NCBI GenBank assembly: GCA_900319035.1
Contig: ONMU01000008.1
Coordinates: forward strand, 1-64,000
Direction: 5' to 3'
DNA: 64,000 nucleotides
Origin: an uncultured Bacteroidales bacterium
Lineage (GTDB): Bacteria > Bacteroidota > Bacteroidia > Bacteroidales > Paludibacteraceae
Below, one piece after another: positions 54,205 through 62,600 of the stretch (positions are counted from its first letter, which is position 1; the number at the start of each line of letters is the position of its first letter). A program made the translations under genes and the position numbers. The notes beneath the pieces were generated by a model that was given only the letters and a program-made list of their open reading frames with translations, was not told where the DNA came from and searched no databases.

Positions 54205-54240
54205 AGTTAATAAATAATAAATAATAAATAATTATAGGTT
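54205..54240. repeat. AATAAATAATAAAT spacer repeat
   Basis: The 36 bases before the DUF3987-like start are TAATAAA words. The rest of the spacer to 54383 holds the promoter and a repeated TGACGTCAAATGACGTCAA word (54361-54379). Confidence 0.65.
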
Positions 54241-54312
54241 ATAGTTAAAAAATGGTTGATCAGAAAAACCGAAAACGAAGAGACACGTGGTTTAGGTTTC
54301 TCAAATCGACGA

Positions 54313-54320
54313 CAAAGATA
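54313..54320 (-). promoter_or_regulatory. Promoter -7 element for the DUF3987-like gene
   Basis: Minus-strand TATCTTTG. The upstream TTG is not at the usual 20 bases, so this is a weaker match. Two TGACGTCA palindromes at about 54361-54378 lie just upstream and may be an operator. Confidence 0.5.
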
Positions 54321-54383
54321 CTACAAAAAAGGTCAATTTAAAATGACACATACAAAAAAATGACGTCAAATGACGTCAATTTT

Positions 54384-55505
54384 TCATTTAGGAAGATGTT
54401 TTTTTCGAGGATACTTAAGCTTCCTTTTCAGGCTCTTATACAGCGAGTTATACTCAACCGGCCAATCGAAAATGAATGTCAATTGTTGACAAAAAACAGT
54501 CAAAGGATGAGATTTTTTGAATTTTCTAAATTCGGCATCATATTGGCATCTGTCATGGATATATTCGCGCACAGCGGAGTAATCATTTGCCGGAGGTAGC
54601 GGCGTGATATTATCAGGGAACAACTCCTGACGGATATCTTTCTTTCGGGCAGAAACAGGCGGCGCTATTTGCTGCTCCACAAAATCTTTCCACTGCCTCA
54701 TCCAGGACCGGAACAAATTGAGCTGCTCCGGCGTAAAGTCCTTCATCTCGGGTTTCAGGAAATCGTAATTGATCTCGTTATCGAGGATCAGCTGCTTGTA
54801 TTGAGCCAGCCGCACCTTCGCATCGGGATAGAGATTCGCCTGCTGCTGAACGGACTCCCAAAGCCATTTCCAATACTCATTCAGTACCTGCTCGGCGCTC
54901 AAGCCATCAAAGACAAATAAAGGCTGGGCTTCGGGCATAAATGTTTCTTCGTCCTTCGTCATTTCTTCCGACAACGCAAAAACAGCCACGGGATCGCTCC
55001 AGTCGATGGAGAGCAGATGCTGACGACGTGTCTCGACATATCCGGCATTGAGAAGCCATTGTGCGAACGGTCCGGTCCATGGTAAGAGATCGTAGATCTG
55101 CTCGCCAACCTGCTCGCGCACCAGACGCTGCATGTACTCGACCATCAGCCCTTCCGCCAAATCATACAGACGGTCATTTCGGCAGATCTGCGCAAGGATT
55201 TCCTCTTTCCCCGTGAACTCCATATATGCCTCATTGAGCGTTTGCACCTCTGTCGTGAACAATCCGCCGTTATCGCGCATCACCTCTTTCTCATAGCGAG
55301 CGAAGAAGTCCTTCCGCTGCTCGTCCGTATCAAGCGCAATCCCCCGCGCATCGCCTTCGTCGGTATCAACGAGGAGGGCTGCCAAAATAGCCGCAGCGAG
55401 GATTCCGCGCAGCTCGATGGGGTCGCTATCTGCGGCCGTATAGAAGAGCGTGTGGTTCTCGTAGCGCGTACGCGCGTCAATAGTATAGTTATCTAATAGG
55501 TGCAT
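54384..55505 (-). CDS. Hypothetical 373-aa protein
   Basis: A soluble acidic to neutral protein with no signal peptide. It begins MHLLDNYTIDARTRYENHTL and has a helical middle (EEVLAQICRNDRLYDLAEGL-like, VEYMQRLVREQVGEQIYDLL) and several tryptophans at 145-165 and 210-215 (LPWTGPFAQWLLNAG, EYWKWLWESV). The C-terminus is strongly basic (YKSLKRKLKYPRKKHLPK), which could contact nucleic acid. I do not recognise the family. The start codon follows immediately after a nine-unit CTAG-N5 array, which separates it from the four-helix-bundle gene, and a promoter upstream of that gene probably drives both. Confidence 0.7.
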   Translation of the reverse strand: MHLLDNYTIDARTRYENHTLFYTAADSDPIELRGILAAAILAALLVDTDEGDARGIALDTDEQRKDFFARYEKEVMRDNGGLFTTEVQTLNEAYMEFTGKEEILAQICRNDRLYDLAEGLMVEYMQRLVREQVGEQIYDLLPWTGPFAQWLLNAGYVETRRQHLLSIDWSDPVAVFALSEEMTKDEETFMPEAQPLFVFDGLSAEQVLNEYWKWLWESVQQQANLYPDAKVRLAQYKQLILDNEINYDFLKPEMKDFTPEQLNLFRSWMRQWKDFVEQQIAPPVSARKKDIRQELFPDNITPLPPANDYSAVREYIHDRCQYDAEFRKFKKSHPLTVFCQQLTFIFDWPVEYNSLYKSLKRKLKYPRKKHLPK

Positions 55506-55508
55506 GGG

Positions 55509-55589
55509 CTAGTCTATCTAGTGTATCTAGTCTCTCTAGAGCGTCTAGAGCATCTAGTCTATCTAGAGGGTCTAGAGCATCTAGTACTC
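55509..55589. repeat. CTAG-N5 array, nine units
   Basis: CTAG at 55509, 55518, 55527, 55536, 55545, 55554, 55563, 55572 and 55581, without exception 9 bases apart. The TAG stop codon of the upstream gene is part of the outermost unit. Confidence 0.92.
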
Positions 55590-56222
55590 TATTCCGTGGG
55601 ATTGGAGGATGTTTTGCAGGCGGAGGACTTCGCGCTCCAAGAACGCGAGACGCTCTTTCTCGGCTTGCCGATAACCGGTACGCGCCGCGTGCATGCGCTC
55701 TTTGATGCCTCCCTCCTTGACGAACTGCTCTTCCAGTTTGTGCAGATATGAGGTCATCATCTTGTCCACCATATGGCACAGGGTTAGTGCCAGATTGCAA
55801 AACTCCTCATCGGATATTTTGTTGATTAGTTCTTTATACTCTTCGAAGGTATTATGCTGGCGGCAAAAGGTCAGCATATCGCCATACCGGGCATGCGTTT
55901 TATCCCACCGGCTCAGATTCTTCCGATTGAGATAATCATTATAGTCCCGTTGTAACTCCTGAATACTCGACCGTGCCACATTGAGCAGATTGATCTCCAT
56001 CTGCGTACTAGTCATACCATCCTCCGAGCCCTCGACAATATTCTGCTTTCCACTTCGGCTCGCCTGAACCATCTGGTCCACCGTGCGGTCTCCATGCTTG
56101 GGCAAGAAACGTTCGCAGAAAATGACGGTCATCTGGAAGAGCGCATCGGATTTCTGGTAGAAATAGAGGTTTTTCCAGTTGGCAGTCCGCCGAAGGACGG
56201 TATTATAGGTGTTGTATTCCAT
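55581..56222 (-). CDS. Four-helix-bundle suffix-domain protein
   Basis: A 213-residue all-helical protein of the S23/Avd-type four-helix-bundle group with the longer C-terminal suffix. Recognisable parts are WKNLYFYQKSDALFQMTVIF, DQMVQASRSGKQNIVEGSED (the conserved RS-x-x-QNI-x-EG motif of the group), and MEINLLNVARSSIQELQRDY. The suffix at about 170-213 is a coiled coil (EKERLAFLEREVLRLQNIL). Relatives include the 23S intervening-sequence protein and the Avd protein of diversity-generating retroelements, but no reverse transcriptase is present in this window. The gene is flanked on both sides by nine-unit CTAG-N5 arrays and has a strong promoter at 56338-56369. Confidence 0.82.
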   Translation of the reverse strand: MEYNTYNTVLRRTANWKNLYFYQKSDALFQMTVIFCERFLPKHGDRTVDQMVQASRSGKQNIVEGSEDGMTSTQMEINLLNVARSSIQELQRDYNDYLNRKNLSRWDKTHARYGDMLTFCRQHNTFEEYKELINKISDEEFCNLALTLCHMVDKMMTSYLHKLEEQFVKEGGIKERMHAARTGYRQAEKERLAFLEREVLRLQNILQSHGIEY

Positions 56223-56242
56223 AGGTGTGTGTTTTAGGGTAG

Positions 56243-56319
56243 CTAGTCTCTCTAGTCGCCCTAGATGATCTAGTCTATCTAGATGATCTAGTGTATCTAG
56301 TGTATCTAGAGCGTCTAGC
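56243..56319. repeat. CTAG-N5 array, nine units
   Basis: CTAG at 56243, 56252, 56261, 56270, 56279, 56288, 56297, 56306 and 56315, exactly 9 bases apart. It lies in the leader of the four-helix-bundle gene, between promoter and start codon. Confidence 0.92.
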
Positions 56320-56337
56320 TAATTTTGTTTCACGGTG

Positions 56338-56369
56338 CAAAAGTACTACATTTTTTTGATATACGCAAA
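56338..56369 (-). promoter_or_regulatory. Promoter for the four-helix-bundle operon
   Basis: Minus-strand TTTG at 56369-56366, 20 bases, then TACTTTTG at 56345-56338. Confidence 0.82.
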
Positions 56370-56414
56370 TAAATCGGGCGGAATTGATGATTTTTCACAC
56401 AATTCCGCCCGATT
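56366..56414 (-). terminator. Terminator of the giant-2 cassette
   Basis: AATCGGGCGGAATT (56372-56385) and AATTCCGCCCGATT (56401-56414) form a perfect 14-bp stem. On the minus strand TATTTGC follows. It overlaps the upstream half of the next promoter. Confidence 0.8.
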
Positions 56415-56418
56415 AACA

Positions 56419-56559
56419 TCAGAACACTTCCGTTTTACGGCGAACAGGAACGGTAAACGGCCCTTTTGGCATGCTGGCGGGACCAAACGCCTGCATTAAG
56501 ATACCCGAACCCAAGTTTGTTACCTCGCTAAGAGGCGAAATATATTCTTTCTTTTTCAT
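56419..56559 (-). CDS. Small MKKK-type protein, 46 aa
   Basis: ATG at 56559 and TGA at 56419 give MKKKEYISPLSEVTNLGSGI, a Pro/Gly-rich middle and the ending VRRKTEVF. It is the paralogue of the 43-aa protein at 43678-43809, with the same K-rich start, the Y-I-x-P and E-V residues and the R-R-x-T-x-V-F end. It stands in the same place: after a giant gene and a six-unit CTAG-N5 array, before a long-stem terminator. It is probably co-transcribed with the giant gene. Function unknown; the variable centre and constant ends could mark a processed or secreted peptide. Confidence 0.72.
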   Translation of the reverse strand: MKKKEYISPLSEVTNLGSGILMQAFGPASMPKGPFTVPVRRKTEVF

Positions 56560-56577
56560 AATCGTAATTATTTTTTT

Positions 56578-56627
56578 CTAGAGAGACTAGATGCTCTAGT
56601 TGCTCTAATTGCTCTATTCTCTCTAGT
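56578..56627. repeat. CTAG-N5 array, six units
   Basis: Units begin at 56578, 56587, 56596, 56605, 56614 and 56623, 9 bases apart. The fourth and fifth are degenerate (CTAA and CTAT). The first two units and their flank match the array at 43827. Confidence 0.85.
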
Positions 56628-56628
56628 A

Positions 56629-59600
56629 TTATTTCACCATTTGACCATCGATTGAGTAAACCTGATCACCACGGATAATAAATACCTTATCGTTGATGAT
56701 CACTTTCTTAATCTCACCTTGTGCATCTACCACCGCTTCGTCGATGCCTGTTGCTGTTTGCGGAGCCTTGTTGGCTACCAAACGCAGACCATAGGACTTA
56801 TTCGTACCGGCTGACAATTCAGGGGCGTACTCGCTGCTACTCAGGTTCCAGATAGCCTCGCCGTTCAGCGTCAGATAAACCGTATATTCGTCATCCGGCT
56901 CAGAAACAAGACTGAGGGTATATTGACCTGCTTTCGGTGCATAAACACTTACCGGGAACTCGGCTACACCGTCCATAGGAGCGATAGTGTTTAGACCCAA
57001 GTTCACATCATAACGTTTGATCCATATTTGCGGTTTCTTGGTACTCATGCCCATCTTCGCAAGGTCATGACCGATGACGTATTTATCCTCTTTCTCTTCT
57101 TCCGGCAGGACATAGAGTTTCTTCTCCTCGCCGTTGGAACTGGTCAGCGCGATGGTATAGTAGTCATCAAGCGTCAAATACTCTTTTTCGGTTGCTTTCG
57201 CTGCACGACGTGCCGGAGCTGCAGCCGGATTAATCTGGTTATTCGCAACAGAAATCGTTTGGTCGTATGCAATTTGCACATAGACTGTTTTTCCTACAAT
57301 GAAGTTCATACCGGAGATATTTACCTCACTATAATCATCTTCACCAATCAATCCACCATCGTGTACTTGAGCCACGCCAGCTAATCCAAGAGTAGCATGG
57401 TAAGCCATCGGGTTAGCAACTGCATTGATACCCTGATCCGTACCGTTGCCTTCTGCCAATAAATTCACCTCATCGGCATAGAGGATCGGTGCTCCGGATT
57501 TCTTAACAAAACGAACCGTTTGTACAGAGCCTGTGAAGGCGATCATATAACCCTTACCCGGCGTCAGTTCGTCTATCGGCTGTCCCGCTTGATCATAGTG
57601 TTTGAGGTACTTCCAGCAGTTCGCACCCGGACCTTCCGTTGCACGGGTATGGGTATCGTAATACATGATCTCATAATCACGACTGATATTCAGCGTACGA
57701 CCGGTCTCTACCTCCGTCAGCGGGTTCGTATTCAGATCCACTGCCCAAGGCACACCGAACGCATGCCAGTGACGTGCATCGGTGTTGAGTTTCAGGTCAT
57801 AATATACATTGGCGGCATCGATAGTTCCTGCTCCATCAAGAATCTGACCGGAAGCATTTGCCGAAGCTTCCAAGATGAGATTGGTGGTCGTCAGGGTTAC
57901 ACCATCCGCTACATTCAACTTACCGGAGACATGAACGGTTGTACTTCCTAAAGAAGTATTTTCATCTACGGTTATATCATCATTTACATCCAAATTCTCA
58001 ACCACATCATATTGTGCCGTATAGGTCTCATTGCCAACAACTGTAGGCAAAGTAGTGTACTCTTGTTGGTTAGAAGTTCGTTTCCAAGCTCTAAAAGAGT
58101 ACAAATGTGTACCATCTGAATACAATGATACCACACCACTATATTCAGGTGTCTCACCATAATCATATTCTAATTGCTGTTGTGCACCCTTACCATCTAC
58201 GTTTGCAAACGTAATAGTGTAGGAGTTGATTTCTTCACCGAACTGCGCAGTATAAGTTGCCTCGCCGGAAACAGGTTGCAATGCCGGAGTCCAACCCGTG
58301 AACGAATAACTATATTGCGCATCACCTGCTTTTTCAGGGACATTCGGGACATCATCGTTATTCGGGTCATAGAAAGGAATAGAACCCTCTCCAAACTTAC
58401 CCGACCATTCTGCACCATTGCCATCTACATTCTGCAAGGTGATAGTAAAGAGATCCGTCACATAATCGTATTGAGCCGTATAGGTCTCTTTCTTGGTAAC
58501 AGAAGGAAGCGTTTCGTTAGCTGCATAATCATCACCATCGCTATTTTTCCAACCAATAAAGCGGAAATAACCATCAGCATCACGTTTACGAGTAGGAACT
58601 CCTTCATATACTGGCATTCCTCCTTGTGTATATATGATACGAGCAAGTTGTGTACCGTCGTAGTTATTGAATGTGATGACATAACGCGGTGTAGTGGTAT
58701 ATTGTGCCTCGTATGTAGTCTCGCCGCCTACAGATGGTGTACTGCCGTTATTGTATAAATTACCATTAAGGCTGCTCTTCCATTTCGAGAACGTATATTC
58801 ATATTGATCATCCATTTCTTTTGTAGGAGTAGCCCCATTGTATGCCGTTGCCGTACCATACGGCTGGTTCTCATCCGTCTCTAACACCTCATCACCATTC
58901 TTCCATATGATGTCGTAATTATTTACCACACTATTCCAATACGCGGTATAAGTAGCCGCACCTGTCACAGCAGAGAATGTCGGTGCCCAATGGTCAAACG
59001 TATAGGTGTATTGCGCTGTTGGGTCTTTCTTTGGAGTGTATTCCGGAGTGTCACCATACGGAACTTCCAGAGGTACATTTGCGCCATTGTTGGCGTTCAC
59101 CAATGTGATGGTGTAGTTACGCTTGGTCTCCGTGAATACAGGACGATAAGACATATCCGCAGTAGCTACCTCTAATGGATCAGTCCACTTGTAGGTAGTA
59201 CCTGTTTCACTGCTCTTCCAACCATAGAACTGATAGGTAAAGCCGGTAGTCGTTGCTTTTGTCGGGTTGGAAGGAATAACAGAAGGATCTGGTCTTCCGT
59301 TGAAATCAGTAACGACGGTATGGAGTACAGCGTCCCCTTCGCCCTCTTCCTTAGAATAGAACTTCACATTAACAGTCTTAAGTTTCCAAATCTCATCAAA
59401 ATTGTCATAGTAATAGAATCCTTCATAACCGGGCTTTTTACATTCAAAGACGGAAGGATCCGATGTCGCCTCCACTTCCCACCATTGACAACCAATCATA
59501 AGAATCAGTAGTTTATCGTCGATGGTTAAATAAGTGTGATCATCTTCTTCTACTCCTTCTAATCCATCGTCACCCATCGCAGTTTTCTTTAACTGGACGT

Positions 59601-62600
59601 AACCAGACGGTTTCGCATATACCTTATCTCCTACCACCTCGAAACATCCGTTTGTATAGGTTGGTGTCCACTCATTATTCATATACGCAAAGGAATGACT
59701 TGCAGCTGTTCCACTTGTAGCGGTATATGCTTGACTCGCTCCGGTTCCGTTCTTTAATTGAGCCGGATCCATGGTTACTGTTCTTGTCTTTATTGCATTG
59801 TTTTCAATACCAGTAATAAGGTCTATTTCAGTTGTTACAGAAGGTGCAGCATTCTCAAAGAAGATAGTACCCGCATCCGCATTGTTGGAATAAATATTCG
59901 CTCCATTAGTCGCATTTGTTCCAGAAGCAATAGATTTAGTGGTATATAGCGCTCCTGCTACATTTATATTACCATGTACATTAATAGCAGCGTCAGGGTA
60001 TGAAGTAGAAGTCCATTGATGCTGATCAAATACATATACATTCTTACCCGAGTTAACTGTTAAAGACGCCGTTTTGTTTATCTCCACCGACGAACCGGGC
60101 ATTAACTCAGTTTCATTTGTAATTGCAAAATCACCATCCAACACATGAATCTTCATAGTGTTCGTAATAGGCAGAATATAGTCAGCAGAATTGACTGTTA
60201 CCGTTTGATTTACAATTGGTAACTTCATAGTTATTGATATTGATCCCAACTGAGCCGAACTATTCACTTTCCATACTTGCTGTTTGTTCGTTGCATCATA
60301 ACTTTTGCATACCCATGAAGATTCATCATCAGATGTTACTTCAAATAAGGCATCAGAAGTACCCACTAATTTAATATTACCATCACCATACCAAAAATCA
60401 GCGCCCTGATAATAACAACGCATTTCCGTCATCAATCTTGAATTGTGGTAATAGGTCGTCGGTACTTCTATATTCTGAATACTATATTGATTAAATGGCA
60501 TGAACCCTGTAGTATTGCTGGAGTTAGTCTGTTTGATATAATACCGCAAGTTGCTCGCAGAGGGCATATTTTTAACTTGGAACATCTCTCGTACTTCAGC
60601 ATTACTTTTAACTGTTATACTGCCCGCTCCGGTAATCATTCCCCACGCATATAAATACGCTCCACTATTGAGTTGAATGTGACTTGCTGACTCCATGTGG
60701 ATACGTCCATAAGGGCTCTGATTAGAAACACCTCCACTCTGGGTGCAATACATTTCTCCACTTACTCCAATTTTACCATCCACGTTGATATGTGCATCAG
60801 ATGCCAATGTCAAGCACAAGAAATTCTCATTCAAATCGACGGTGGTAATCTTGTCTGCGACAGCAGGATTCCCATTTTCTGTAATGGTCGTCTGTCCGAA
60901 TTTGCGTGGTACTATTAATGTGGCGTTTGCAGGCAGAACGTAATCTCCCGCAGGTAGTGTATATGACTGTGTCATAACAATCGTAAAAGTGCCACTATGA
61001 TCTTGCGTATACTGGAGTGCTTCCTCTAAAGTCGCATAATGCGCACCATTTACAATACGGCATACATACGGACTCGGGTTCTCCTTTGCGATGATATAAC
61101 GGTAGCCCTCTGCATAGTCCGGATGCGTTTCATCTAGATGATATATCTGATATCCGGAGGAAGTATATTTTTGTAAATTGATAGTTGTTTTATACACACC
61201 GCCCTTCAACTCTACATTACCTGCTGTTCCCTTATCATTCAATGCTCCATAACCATTATTAGCATTCGTTTGCGCAGAGAACTTTCCTCCCAACACATCT
61301 CCGTTTGAAGTAGAGGCATCGAAGAACATTGCATAAACGCCAGTTGTAGTACCGACAGCACTAACCACATCTCCGTCTATGTTGAAATTCTTTTTTGCAT
61401 AAATACCATAACTTGCCGTTCCATTGGTTGCTCGCGTAGAAATGGTATTACCAGACAAATTCAAAGTAGATGCAGTATTTCCCCACACACCATATACATT
61501 GAGTTTTCCTTCAGCGTTATAGGTAGCACCCGTACTATTCAAGGTTCCATTTATTAAAGCGCCATACACATTTTGTGAATATGCAGCATTAGAGGATTTC
61601 ACATCAAACACAGCATTTGCAACCGTTGCTGTTTTGCCTGCTGCCCCATATAGACCATACGCTTTTGAATCTTCTGCGTTAGGAGCTGTAGTTTGATTTA
61701 CCACTACATCGTATTCCCCGCCTTCAATAGTCAAATTACCAGCTTCATGATTAACACCATATGCCATGGTCGTATAAGAAGTAACTGTTGCTACACAGTT
61801 ATTCAAATGAGCAGAGCCTGCTCTTACAAATATACCATAGACTTCTTCGGCGCCTTTTGTAGTAGCTGTAAGTGTACAATTTGTCGCAGTCAAATTAGAA
61901 CGAGTCACAATAGCATATGCCTTTTTAGTATTTGATATACCTTCCAAAGTGCAATTGTCCAACGAGACAGTTACACTTTCTCCTCCGACAAAACCATATG
62001 CAATCTTTCCACTTCCTTGCGTTTCTCCATGAAGAGTTGCATTGGAAATACTACCATTTGCAACCGCGCGTCCTCCATAGATATTATCACCACTACCTAT
62101 AGCACGGAATGTACCGCCATCTACGGAAAGAGTGCCATATTGATGATGCAAACCATAGGAATAACCCGTAGCAGTTTGCGCGATATAGTTACCCCCCTCT
62201 ATTGTGGTAGACACTGCACTGGTTACGGTATTAACAGCTGTAGCGTAGTTCGTCGCGGATGTTGCCGTCACAGATATATTATTCAAACTAATCGTTCCAA
62301 GATTATTAACGCCGCAAACCTCCACATTATTATTACCATTACCTGTTGTAATAGTCGCGTTAACGGTTGCTTTCTGCTGTAACATAGCCGTTGCTCCAGA
62401 TTCAACATACACGCCATAGACTTTATCCTTGACTCCAGTTGCTACAAAACTACCACCGTTACCGTTCAAACGACCGGCTTTAACATATGCTCCATACGCA
62501 TTGGTAGTCTGAGCCTCTACCGATATCGTATTCGTAGTCAAAGTAGCCACTCCGCCGTTAATATATGCGCCATACGCATTAGCTCCTGTAGTAGCCTCTA

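Noticed and set aside
55489..55800. Protein of LDRLDALDALERLDTL type on the minus strand
   Set aside because: It is only the translation of the CTAG-N5 array, which reads open in all frames on 9-base steps, and it overlaps two better genes in another frame.
55581..56222. Avd protein of a diversity-generating retroelement, with the FISUMP protein as target
   Set aside because: No reverse transcriptase and no template/variable repeat pair were found. The two genes are 50 kb apart, and the protein has the suffix-domain form rather than plain Avd.
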